Notes under the pieces: generated by a model | The model's input: the letters and a program-made list of their open reading frames with translations, nothing else | Told to the model about the DNA's origin: nothing | The model's database searches: none | Translations under genes and position numbers: made by a program | IMG/VR virus record: IMGVR_UViG_3300030060_002567 | Coordinates: 1-23,148 of that record | Origin: a virus | Strand: one strand, 5' to 3' | Length of the DNA: 23,148 bases | Shown here: positions 1 to 7,806 of the stretch, piece after piece | Position numbering within the stretch: the stretch's first letter is position 1 | Layout of the letters: each line of letters starts with the position of its first letter

Positions 1-355
1 AAACAGTGATTTCATTCTTAATCAAATCACCCAAGTCGTTATTTCGAAGCCAGTTAAATGCGCCTTCTCTTTTATCTAGAGGTATTGTTGCGCTGTAAAT
101 CTCTTTAATTTCTATTGCAGAACCATCTCTTAATTTCATAGTTTTCAATTTCATAGAGTCCATAATTTCTGGTATCACTTGTTGAGATAGTTTATCTGCT
201 TGTTGTTTTTTTCTAGTTAATTTTTCTTCGTCCATTTTTATTTCGTCTTCTAGTTTTTGTAACTCTAAAACATGGCTAGATAATGACTCTACATTATTTA
301 ATTCATTTACTTGTTGAGGTGCATCCTCAATAAACATTTTTTCTAAATTACTCAT
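1..355 (-). CDS. Hypothetical phage protein, N-terminal coiled coil (3' end cut by window)
   Basis: The frame opens at ATG 355-353 and stays open to the left edge, giving 118 codons with no stop, so the C-terminus is missing. An SD-like GAGG lies 8 nt upstream. Residues 1-20 are acidic. Residues 21-60 are rich in E, K, Q and L with a heptad-like pattern and are probably coiled coil. Residues 67-118 form a more globular segment with an IEIKEIYSATIP stretch and end in an NEITV strand. The start overlaps the upstream gene's stop by 8 nt, so the two are probably co-translated. I recall similar short proteins beside replication genes of marine podoviruses, but none with a secure function. Acidic charge plus coiled coil could fit a DNA-mimic or host-interaction protein; that is only a guess. 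The gene is certain, the function unknown. Confidence 0.8.
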   Translation of the reverse strand, partial: MSNLEKMFIEDAPQQVNELNNVESLSSHVLELQKLEDEIKMDEEKLTRKKQQADKLSQQVIPEIMDSMKLKTMKLRDGSAIEIKEIYSATIPLDKREGAFNWLRNNDLGDLIKNEITV

Positions 356-704
356 CTATCTTTCCTCTTTCATATAAGTTTATTTCTATTGGGTAGTATT
401 TTCTTTCTTGCTTGTCCCATTTTAACAAATTGTATTTACCATTTGTCATATCAGATACAATAGAACATGCAACACCAATTATTGCAGGATCGCCTGTAAG
501 TAGTAAATAATCTTTTGTTGTAAAATTTTTTAACAAAGATCTTAATTTATATATTAATGGTCCTGGTGAAAAAATAATTTGTGATAACTCAGGAAGTAAA
601 AATTTAAATTCACCATACTCAGAAGCACCCATAATATTTATTCTAGGATTGCCTTCTTTAGTTCCCGGTATTTCTTGAATTACATAAACTATATTTTCTT
701 TCAT
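348..704 (-). CDS. Hypothetical phage protein, 118 aa
   Basis: This complete frame runs from ATG 704-702 to TAA 350-348. It starts with an MKENIVYVIQEIPG segment, which reads like a buried beta-strand. GNPRINIMGA follows near residues 19-28, and residues 50-85 are hydrophobic with a 'LLLTGDPAIIGVACSIVSD' run. The C-terminus is basic and aromatic. No signal peptide or clear membrane helix is visible. The 'LLTGDPA' run might suggest a nucleotide-binding loop, but there is no GKT/S, so I do not call one. It is the first gene of a leftward unit that begins at the divergent gap 705-758, and its stop overlaps the next start by 8 nt. A purine-rich AGAAG sits about 7 nt before the start codon. I have a weak memory of homologues in pelagiphage genomes annotated only as hypothetical. 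Function unknown. Confidence 0.8.
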   Translation of the reverse strand: MKENIVYVIQEIPGTKEGNPRINIMGASEYGEFKFLLPELSQIIFSPGPLIYKLRSLLKNFTTKDYLLLTGDPAIIGVACSIVSDMTNGKYNLLKWDKQERKYYPIEINLYERGKIDE

Positions 705-706
705 GC

Positions 707-734
707 TTGACTTCTATTTTATATTTGATACATT
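707..734 (+). promoter_or_regulatory. Possible sigma70-like promoter for the helicase
   Basis: TTGACT at 707-712 matches five of six -35 bases. After 16 nt comes TACATT at 729-734, which matches four of six -10 bases. Transcription would start near 741 and give a short leader carrying the purine-rich AAGAAG before ATG 759. The region is very AT-rich, so a chance match is possible, but this is the only gap from which the lone plus-strand gene could be expressed. Confidence 0.35.
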
Positions 735-739
735 GTCAA
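711..739 (-). promoter_or_regulatory. Possible leftward promoter for the 118-aa gene pair
   Basis: On the minus strand a perfect TTGACA (739-734) is followed after 17 nt by TAGAAG (716-711), four of six matches to TATAAT. A start six or seven bases further on would fall at or beside the ATG at 704, implying a leaderless or nearly leaderless mRNA. The same TAGAAG could instead serve as a weak ribosome-binding site for a longer transcript, so this is tentative. It overlaps the rightward promoter candidate. Confidence 0.3.
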
Positions 740-742
740 ATA
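722..742. promoter_or_regulatory. 7-bp inverted repeat, operator-like
   Basis: TATTTGA (722-728) and TCAAATA (736-742) are perfect inverted copies separated by 7 nt. The dyad is centred in the 54-bp divergent gap and overlaps both promoter candidates. That arrangement suits a dimeric regulator controlling both directions. No repressor gene lies in the window. AT-rich dyads also arise by chance. Confidence 0.4.
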
Positions 743-758
743 GAAAGAAGAAAATAAT

Positions 759-2189
759 ATGAACTACAAATTTAAGACTAAGCCATACACACATCAACTT
801 AAAGCATTAGAAATGTCTTGGGATAAAAAGGCTTATGCATATTTTATGGAAATGGGTACAGGTAAATCTAAAGTATTAATAGATAACGTTGCTATGTTAT
901 ATGACAAAGGCAAGATCAATGGTGTCTTAATTGTGGCACCAAAAGGTGTATACAAAAACTGGTATAGTTCAGAAATACCTACACACTTACCAGATCATAT
1001 AGAAAAAGTGTCCGTATTGTGGCAAGCAAATATTACAAAACAACAACAACAAAATTTAAACACATTATTTAAAACAGGCACAGATTTACATATTTTAATC
1101 ATGAATGTAGAAGCATTATCTACTAAAAAAGGTGTAGATTTTGCAGCTAAATTTATCAATTCACATAACACTATGATGGCCATAGATGAGTCTACTACAA
1201 TAAAAAATCCAGAGGCTAAACGTACAAAAAGCATTGTACAATTAGGTGTTAATGCAAAATATAAAAGAATACTTACTGGATCACCAGTAACTAAATCACC
1301 GTTGGATTTATATAAACAATGTGAGTTCCTTGATCCTTGGCTCTTGGATCATAATTCTTATTATTCTTTTCGTACTAGATATGCTGTCATGAAGACTGCA
1401 AACTTTGGTGGTAGATCTGTGCAAATAGTGGTTGGTTATCGTAATCTTGGTGAGTTGTCAGATAAATTAAAAAATTTTTCTTACCGTGTATTAAAAGATG
1501 ATTGTTTAGATTTACCTAAAAAAACTTTTATGAAACGCACAGTTCAATTAACACCAGACCAACATAAAGTATATCAACAGATGAAAAAAGAAGCCCTTGC
1601 AATTATGAATGGTAAGATGATTACTACTGCAAATGCATTAACACAGTTGATGAGATTACAACAAATAACTTGTGGTCATTTTAAATCTGATGATGGCACA
1701 ACGCAAAAGATAAAAAGCAATAGACTAGATGAACTTATAGATGTGTTAGATGAGATAGAAGGTAAAGTTGTAATATGGGCTCACTGGCAAAATGATGTTA
1801 AACAAATAATAAAAGCTATTATTGATGAGTTTGGTCCAGATTCTTATGTAGATTACTATGGCTTAACACCACAAGATGAAAGACAACAAAACATAAAACG
1901 TTTTCAAGAAGATAATAAATGTAGATTTTTTATTGGTACACCTCAAACAGGTGGTTATGGTATTACACTAACGGCTGCTAGTAATATGATTTATTATTCT
2001 AATGGTTATGATTTAGAAAAAAGACAACAATCAGAAGCTAGAATAGATCGTATTGGTCAAACAAAACCTATGACATATATTGATATTATATGTGAAGATA
2101 CGGTTGATGATAGAATAGTAAAAGCTTTACGTAAAAAAGTTAATATTGCAAGTCAAGTTATGGGAGAAGAATTAAAAGCTTGGATTTAA
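759..2189 (+). CDS. SNF2/SF2-family DNA helicase
   Basis: ATP-driven DNA translocase or helicase, probably acting in phage DNA replication, recombination or repair in the host cytoplasm. The motifs are in SF2 order: a Q-motif-like YTHQLKAL at 10-17, Walker A MGTGKS at 32-37, motif Ia LIVAPKGV at 57-64, Walker B DEST at 143-146 (a variant of DEAD/DEAH), motif III TGSP at 173-176, motif V GGYGITLTAAS at 398-408 and motif VI QSEARIDRIGQ at 424-434. The RIGQ ending is typical of SNF2/Rad54-like proteins. At 476 aa it holds two RecA-like domains with little else, as is common for phage versions. It is the only plus-strand gene here. A purine-rich AAGAAG precedes the ATG. Its stop overlaps the stop of the 58-aa gene by 4 nt. 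The family call is very secure; the in vivo role is inferred. Confidence 0.95.
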   Translation: MNYKFKTKPYTHQLKALEMSWDKKAYAYFMEMGTGKSKVLIDNVAMLYDKGKINGVLIVAPKGVYKNWYSSEIPTHLPDHIEKVSVLWQANITKQQQQNLNTLFKTGTDLHILIMNVEALSTKKGVDFAAKFINSHNTMMAIDESTTIKNPEAKRTKSIVQLGVNAKYKRILTGSPVTKSPLDLYKQCEFLDPWLLDHNSYYSFRTRYAVMKTANFGGRSVQIVVGYRNLGELSDKLKNFSYRVLKDDCLDLPKKTFMKRTVQLTPDQHKVYQQMKKEALAIMNGKMITTANALTQLMRLQQITCGHFKSDDGTTQKIKSNRLDELIDVLDEIEGKVVIWAHWQNDVKQIIKAIIDEFGPDSYVDYYGLTPQDERQQNIKRFQEDNKCRFFIGTPQTGGYGITLTAASNMIYYSNGYDLEKRQQSEARIDRIGQTKPMTYIDIICEDTVDDRIVKALRKKVNIASQVMGEELKAWI

Positions 2190-2362
2190 AAAATTTTATC
2201 TATTAAACTAATTATTATAAAAGCAGCTGTACCAATTAACAATCTTTCTATTCTAACAATTTGTGTTTTTAATTCTTTGATTTGATCAAAAGTTTGTCTT
2301 TGCATTATTCGACAAAGTTTTTCGTGAGCTTCTATTTTTTGTAATGCTGATTTTCTAGTCAT
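2186..2362 (-). CDS. 58-aa coiled-coil plus single-TM protein, XhlA/holin-like candidate
   Basis: Too short for most gene callers, but well formed: ATG 2362-2360, 58 codons, TAA 2188-2186. Residues 4-40 are charged and helical (QKIEAHEKLCRIMQRQ, then DQIKELKTQIVRIER), suggesting an amphipathic or coiled-coil region. Residues 41-53 (LLIGTAAFIIISL) form one hydrophobic helix, ending in IDKIF. Cytoplasmic coiled coil followed by a C-terminal TM helix is the layout of XhlA-type proteins, which help holins or endolysins reach or damage the inner membrane. The start shares one base with the preceding stop (TAATG), so it is probably translated by coupling as the last late gene. No SD is obvious. No endolysin is seen nearby, so the lysis role is inference; a small virion membrane-associated protein is the alternative. 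Confidence 0.75.
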   Translation of the reverse strand: MTRKSALQKIEAHEKLCRIMQRQTFDQIKELKTQIVRIERLLIGTAAFIIISLIDKIF

Positions 2363-3900
2363 TAGAATGAACCCATTTCATCTGATCCACCCGGTCCTGC
2401 AGATCCTGGAGACCCACCGCCTCCGCCGCCATTGCCTCTATCACCTCTTCCTCTATCAGGTATGTCAGCTGGTGCAGAAGCTGGTGCAGAAGCTGGTTCT
2501 GGTGAAGGATCAAATCCTCCAGAATCAAATCCTTCAAAACTAGGTGTGCCTACATTAACTGCTGCTTCATTTGTTACATCAAAATCATCTGCTCGTCCTC
2601 TATCAGGTATATCTAAAGTTGGATCTGTAGCTTGAATATCACTAGGTGCAAACTCATCTACAATATTTCCACCACGTAATTCTGCCTGTGCTTGTTTACT
2701 AGCAAAATCTTGAGCAATTTCTTCTGCTGTACTTGTTTCATCTAAGGCTCCCTCTCCTCCAGGCACACTTCCTATATTTTCTTGCGGTGCAGCTTGTTTA
2801 GCTTTTATTGAAGTTGCTTTTTGTATAAAATCATTAAGTTCTTGTACTTTTTTTATACTAGCGTCTGTTTGTGGTGCAGCTCTATTTTCAATATTATCAA
2901 TTCTTTCTTGTGCAGCTTGAACAATATCACCAAACATAGAGTTTGGAGCATATCCAGCCATTGGTCCACTTGTTAATCTACCAATATCATCCATGCCATA
3001 TTCTTTTCCAAGTTCATTTGCAAATTCTCCACGGCCACCTTCAAGACCAGCTGCTTGTAATAAATCAAAAACTAAACTTATTGGTGCACCTACAACTCTA
3101 TTAACAGCAGCAGTTGCTAAAGTTCTACCAACATTAAGTTTTTGTCCAAATATGTCTACAGTTTGATTTGCAAAATCTACTACAGCTCCTGGTACTTTAC
3201 CTAATTCATTTAATGCATTATCAACAGTTTGACCTGCTTTACCTAATACATTTTGAAGAAAACCTTCTTGTTGTTCTGGTGTTCCGGTTCCAGTTAATGC
3301 AACTTCATCAAATTTATTTCCTAAGTATTGTTCTGTTTGAGCATCAAATATATTACCTTGTGCATCAATGCTTGTTGTTACAGGTGAAATTGGTATATCC
3401 TCTATAACTCCTGTTTGATTAGGTAAATCAGGTGCCGTTGTAATTTGAAAATCTCCAATATTACTTGGTTGTGTTAAATCTTCTATCGCTATGCTTGTAT
3501 CTGTGGGTGTGGTTACAGTTGTTGCTGGCACAGTTGCCATGTCAGCTCCACCGCCTGCTGGTTGTGTAATTGTTGGTGTTGTGACTGTTGGTGTTGTATC
3601 TAATATAGAGTCACCGGCTGGTTGATCCATGGCACTTGTATCAACGATTGGTGTTGTATCTACAACTGGTGTTTCAACAACCGGCTCTGGTATTGTAGGT
3701 AACCCACCACCATAAATACTATATAAATCTCTTATGTAATCTCTATTTGTAAAATCATATTTTAACCCTGAAAACTCTGGAACATTGGCTAGTAATTCTG
3801 ATCTTGTATCAGTAGTAGTTCTTAAACCAGATGTATCTATACTTGGATCCGTTAACTGTGGATCTGCTATAATTGATTGTAAAATTTGATCTTCGTCCAT
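2362..3900 (-). CDS. Hypothetical virion-associated protein with Pro/Thr-rich and Gly-rich low-complexity regions
   Basis: 512 aa, starting at ATG 3900-3898, which overlaps the stop of the 1298-aa gene by one base. Residues 1-65 look globular. Residues 66-175 are Pro/Thr/Val-rich and probably disordered, with repeated 'QPAG' and 'TTPT' units. Residues 205-345 are more ordered and helical, including a GPMAGYAPNSMFGDIVQAA stretch at 312-330 of a kind I associate with marine-phage core proteins. Residues 346-410 are Ala/Gln/Lys-rich. The tail carries DIPDRGRAD and DIPDRGRGD (from about 430 and 479), then a Ser/Ala/Pro linker and a glycine run at 490-496. There are no enzyme motifs, signal peptide or TM helix. 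Its place beside the 1298-aa protein suggests an internal-core or ejection partner; that is inference. Confidence 0.8.
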   Translation of the reverse strand: MDEDQILQSIIADPQLTDPSIDTSGLRTTTDTRSELLANVPEFSGLKYDFTNRDYIRDLYSIYGGGLPTIPEPVVETPVVDTTPIVDTSAMDQPAGDSILDTTPTVTTPTITQPAGGGADMATVPATTVTTPTDTSIAIEDLTQPSNIGDFQITTAPDLPNQTGVIEDIPISPVTTSIDAQGNIFDAQTEQYLGNKFDEVALTGTGTPEQQEGFLQNVLGKAGQTVDNALNELGKVPGAVVDFANQTVDIFGQKLNVGRTLATAAVNRVVGAPISLVFDLLQAAGLEGGRGEFANELGKEYGMDDIGRLTSGPMAGYAPNSMFGDIVQAAQERIDNIENRAAPQTDASIKKVQELNDFIQKATSIKAKQAAPQENIGSVPGGEGALDETSTAEEIAQDFASKQAQAELRGGNIVDEFAPSDIQATDPTLDIPDRGRADDFDVTNEAAVNVGTPSFEGFDSGGFDPSPEPASAPASAPADIPDRGRGDRGNGGGGGGSPGSAGPGGSDEMGSF

Positions 3901-6900
3901 TACGCCATTCCCCTTTGTCTTAATCTTATAGCCTGTTCTTCAGGTGATAGCAACGCTTGTTCTGTAGGTGTTAATCCTGTCTGTGATACAGAGGCTAATT
4001 GATTTGTTTGTACTAATGCAGGATTTACTGGTGGTGTTTCTGGTAGTGCTGATTGTTTTAATGGGTCTTCATCAGGTAAATAATCATCTAAATTTAAATT
4101 AAACTCACCATCTAATCTTAAACGATTTAATCTTCTAGACATAGATCTAATTATTCCTAGTGCTCCTTTCATGGGGTTAGGTTCACCTATTCTTCTAGAT
4201 ATTTGTTCAAACTCTCTAAATATATCTTGTGATGGAAAGTATGGATTAAAATCTTTTCGTCTTAATCTTCCATAAGTTTTACCGAGACCCCTTTCAGAAA
4301 ACTCTTGACCAAATTTTCTCATGTCAACACCTAAAATATTTGCTGCTTCTATGTTTTTTAACATTTCTTTTTGAACTTTAAATCTTGCTTTGTTTGCAAC
4401 AAAAAATCTTTCAACTACATCTTTAGGTGTTTTAGGTCCACCTTTTAAAACTGATTCTGCGCCACCTGTAAACAACTGTCTAGATTCTCTAATACCTCTT
4501 TGGTAATCTGCTATTTTAAAACCAATAGATCTTACAGGATCTAATTTTACAGCTCTGTATCCTGCAAATCCTAATAATTCATCCGGTAGTTCAAAGAACT
4601 CACCACGTTTAGATGGCTTATCTGTTGCAGCTTGGTATAATCTAGTTATCTGTGGGTATGAAAAAGGTAACATCGATTGTGCTAAATGGTTTGTAATAAT
4701 TTTTATTTTCTCACCAGTCGGTGTTCTTTCAGTATATAGCTGTCTACCTTCTCTTGTTCTACCTTCTCTTGCAATAATATCTAATGCAGCTTCTGTATAA
4801 ATAGCTTCTGATATAAATGGAGATGAAAGCTCAGCTGCAGCTCCAGCCATACCACGTAATACACCTTTCATTAATACCTCTTCATCTGTTATACCTCTTT
4901 GCACCTCATTTATTAGTGTTTGTATTGGTCTCGTTGCTACATCGTATGCATTACCATGACTAAAATCTATATATTTTAATGTGCCATCTTTTGTTCTAAT
5001 AGGTAATATTGTAGAATTTTTTGACCACTGTGGTAGATATTGTTTCATCGCTTGTAATTGTTCGTTTGTAACATCATTAAGTATTTGAAAACCTGACTGC
5101 ACTACATTTGGTGCGATATACATAACTGTACCTAAACCAATTAATCTTTTAATACCTATATTTCTTAGCACAGGATCATTTATTTCTCTTATTGCTCTTT
5201 GTGCAATATTAGTTGTTGTTCTCAATATCTCTGATGGAAACGACATAAATGTTCCAAGTGGTAAACGTCTTAATGCTCTTACCGTATCAGATACATATGC
5301 ATAGTTAGGTACAGTATTTCTTACAATGTTTGCTGCCTCTTGATCTAAAAAATCTTCTGTAACTTTTCTACCTGCTGTAGTGTAAGCATTTTTTAAACGC
5401 AGTCTTTCTACAGCAAAATTAGCTATTTTAAATAAATCGTCCTCTGCTGTATATAAATCCTCTGCACCCTTAAAAAAACCTTTTACTTTTCTACCTGTGC
5501 CAGCAGTTAGTTTTTTCATTAAAGACTCTAGTGGTTTTTCAAGATTTAAATTTTCACCAAATCTAACGTCACGCAAAAGATTTTTTACATCACCAAGTTG
5601 CACCTGTGAGTTTACAACACCAAGATCTAATAGTTTTCTATATCTTTTGTTTGCAGCAGCTTCATCAAAAGGTGTGCCTGTTACTTTACCTATTGCTCTT
5701 TTTATAGGTGCACCTGTTTGTAGTGGTCCAAATGCATCTGCAAATGCCCTACCTACAACGGCAGGGTTTTCAAAAAATATACCATTTGCTGCAGAAAATC
5801 CTGTTGCAGAAAATATATTTCTAAAGTGTGTTACAGGTGCAAGTATTGTTTTTGCTACTTGTGATAGTGCTTTTGGAAATAAAATTAAATTACGATATCC
5901 CCATGTTAAACCTTTTTCTACACCTGTAGCCCCTGCTCTTGGTTCAAATAAAAATTGTAAAGCTTTTGAAGAATCACCTAATCCTTCTGCTATTGCTTTT
6001 GATGTAAACTTACCTGCTAGTGGGTTGACTGTAAATTCATCTTTAAAAAATGGTAAAAGATATTTATCTAACTCTACTATGTCTTGATTAGGTAATGCTG
6101 CTGATGCTTTTAATGGATCATCAAAAAAGAAACCTCTTGCACCTGCAGGTGTATTTTTTGTAACTGCTTTTTGCACAGCTTCATTTTGTTTTGCAAGTCT
6201 TTCAAATAATTCATTTTTTCTAGCAATCGACGATAACTTTGTCATGCTATTGTAAATAGAAAATCTAGGGTCTTCTATTTTACCAAATAATGCTTGTATT
6301 GTAGCTTTATCTTTACCTTTTGTTTCTGCAAGAATACGTGTTGGTTTAATTTGATCTGTTAATATATTTTTAAAAAACTTATCTAGTTCTGGTCCTTCAT
6401 CTGCAGCTGTATCATCAATATATTTAAAAGGTAAACCTGGAGGTCCTTTTTGTTTTTGTGCTGATTTAATAACAGTGTTAACCATGGTCTCTGCTTGAAA
6501 GTCCGTAAGTTGTTTACCATTTTTAGCTGCATAATCTTTAAAAAATTTTTTTGTATTATTTATAGCTTCTTCTGTTGGTGCATATCTCATGTAAGGTAAA
6601 ATAGAATTATCCTCAAATATTCTATATGTATTTCCAAGATAATCTTTTACCCTGTTGCCCATTAAAGATTGTAATGTTTTTACATCTTTAGGTGCATTAG
6701 AAGATGCATTTATTAACTCAGTAAAAGTTTGTCTTGCGCCATTTAATGATTTAAATATTTCATTAATCGCATCACCTTTAGCCCCTTTATCTTTTAAAAA
6801 TTTTGTAACTTTTGTAACATTAGCTTTAGAAATATCTCGACCTATGTTGTCAGAAAATAAAACATCATTTAATGTTTTGTATATTTCTGCTCTTGTTTTT

Positions 6901-7796
6901 ATGTTTGATTTATCAAAAGAACCTTTAAACATAGGAAAGATGCTATCAACTTGTCTATCTATATTTTTTACCAACTCCATAGCTCTGTTAGTATCAGCCA
7001 TAGTTGCACCTTTTTCTGCCATTTTTGCTTCAAATACTTCTTGTGGTTTTGCACCTCTTGCTCTTAATGCAGAAAAAACTTTGTTAAAATATTGATCTAA
7101 TTTAGAATTGCTAAACTCTAATCTTCTACCACGTTGCACAGCTGCTTTGATTGCTTTCCCTGCACCGTAACCAAACAATAAAGTCACTGGACTTTCTGCA
7201 CCAAACTTTAATCTGTTCATTAATTTTCTACCAGCATCCTCTCTACCACCCTCATCTGTGGTTTCTTCTAGTTGCGTGGGTCCAGCTTCAAATACATCAC
7301 CAAAGCTTCCTATATCTTTTACATTTGCAACAAAAGCTTCACCTCCTACACCGCCAGCCATACCAGCTAAAAATTTTTTTCTACCTAATGTTTTATTATA
7401 GTCATTTGCTTTCTTTGCAGCTTTTTGTAGATTGCCACCTGTTGCATCCATATAGTTACCAGCTTTCTTTGCTTTGACAGCACTGCTTGCTAATTTAAAA
7501 CCTATACCACCAGGTACACCTATTTGTATTATTGTTTCTGCTAATTTACCAATAGCTCTATCGTCAGCTACTTCTTCAAAAATATTAAATCTATCAAACG
7601 CTGTTTCTACTTTAGCAGCAAGATCTGTATCAAAACCTAGATCTATTAATTCTGCACCAAGAGATACAACACCTTCAGGTACTTTTATTATACCTGATGC
7701 GATACCTGCCATTGCTGCTGTGATTGCACTTGTTTCTGAACTTTGTTCTTGTGGAGTTAGGTCAAAGTAGCCAAATGCATCTATATCTTTAGCCAT
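3900..7796 (-). CDS. Very large virion protein, probable internal-core/DNA-ejection protein
   Basis: At 1298 aa this is by far the largest gene. Short-tailed phages usually carry one giant internal protein (as gp16 of T7), ejected into the cell envelope to help DNA entry; I infer that role. Gly/Ala-rich hydrophobic segments lie at about 22-52, 86-107, 142-158 and 200-220 and could insert into membrane. The middle is long, Lys/Glu-rich and helical. A motif-like LPLGTFMSFPSEILRTTTN occurs near residue 843, of the type found in large polyvalent phage proteins. A hydrophobic LGTVMYIAPNVVQSGFQIL segment follows. The C-terminal 90 residues are Pro/Gln-rich. I see no lysozyme or transglycosylase signature. 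A perfect AGGAGG at 7801-7806 overlaps the previous stop and leaves 4 nt before the ATG. The start is secure, the function moderately so. Confidence 0.8.
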   Translation of the reverse strand: MAKDIDAFGYFDLTPQEQSSETSAITAAMAGIASGIIKVPEGVVSLGAELIDLGFDTDLAAKVETAFDRFNIFEEVADDRAIGKLAETIIQIGVPGGIGFKLASSAVKAKKAGNYMDATGGNLQKAAKKANDYNKTLGRKKFLAGMAGGVGGEAFVANVKDIGSFGDVFEAGPTQLEETTDEGGREDAGRKLMNRLKFGAESPVTLLFGYGAGKAIKAAVQRGRRLEFSNSKLDQYFNKVFSALRARGAKPQEVFEAKMAEKGATMADTNRAMELVKNIDRQVDSIFPMFKGSFDKSNIKTRAEIYKTLNDVLFSDNIGRDISKANVTKVTKFLKDKGAKGDAINEIFKSLNGARQTFTELINASSNAPKDVKTLQSLMGNRVKDYLGNTYRIFEDNSILPYMRYAPTEEAINNTKKFFKDYAAKNGKQLTDFQAETMVNTVIKSAQKQKGPPGLPFKYIDDTAADEGPELDKFFKNILTDQIKPTRILAETKGKDKATIQALFGKIEDPRFSIYNSMTKLSSIARKNELFERLAKQNEAVQKAVTKNTPAGARGFFFDDPLKASAALPNQDIVELDKYLLPFFKDEFTVNPLAGKFTSKAIAEGLGDSSKALQFLFEPRAGATGVEKGLTWGYRNLILFPKALSQVAKTILAPVTHFRNIFSATGFSAANGIFFENPAVVGRAFADAFGPLQTGAPIKRAIGKVTGTPFDEAAANKRYRKLLDLGVVNSQVQLGDVKNLLRDVRFGENLNLEKPLESLMKKLTAGTGRKVKGFFKGAEDLYTAEDDLFKIANFAVERLRLKNAYTTAGRKVTEDFLDQEAANIVRNTVPNYAYVSDTVRALRRLPLGTFMSFPSEILRTTTNIAQRAIREINDPVLRNIGIKRLIGLGTVMYIAPNVVQSGFQILNDVTNEQLQAMKQYLPQWSKNSTILPIRTKDGTLKYIDFSHGNAYDVATRPIQTLINEVQRGITDEEVLMKGVLRGMAGAAAELSSPFISEAIYTEAALDIIAREGRTREGRQLYTERTPTGEKIKIITNHLAQSMLPFSYPQITRLYQAATDKPSKRGEFFELPDELLGFAGYRAVKLDPVRSIGFKIADYQRGIRESRQLFTGGAESVLKGGPKTPKDVVERFFVANKARFKVQKEMLKNIEAANILGVDMRKFGQEFSERGLGKTYGRLRRKDFNPYFPSQDIFREFEQISRRIGEPNPMKGALGIIRSMSRRLNRLRLDGEFNLNLDDYLPDEDPLKQSALPETPPVNPALVQTNQLASVSQTGLTPTEQALLSPEEQAIRLRQRGMA

Positions 7797-7800
7797 CTAA

Positions 7801-7806
7801 CCTCCT
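7801..7806 (-). promoter_or_regulatory. Strong Shine-Dalgarno AGGAGG for the giant core gene
   Basis: AGGAGG shares its first two bases with the TAG stop of the 266-aa gene and lies 4 nt before ATG 7796-7794. It is the only perfect six-base SD I noted in the window. The stop, SD and start are compressed into 14 nt. Confidence 0.7.

Noticed and set aside
420-500. P-loop-like 'LLLTGDPA' in the 118-aa protein
   Set aside because: No GK(T/S) follows and no Walker B is visible.
995-1234. Minus-strand open frame inside the helicase
   Set aside because: Antisense to conserved helicase motifs, Cys/Phe/Val-rich shadow with no context.
5497-6087. Plus-strand open frame of 196 codons
   Set aside because: Lies wholly antisense inside the 1298-aa gene, has a Ser/Phe/Leu-heavy shadow composition, and no SD or domain.
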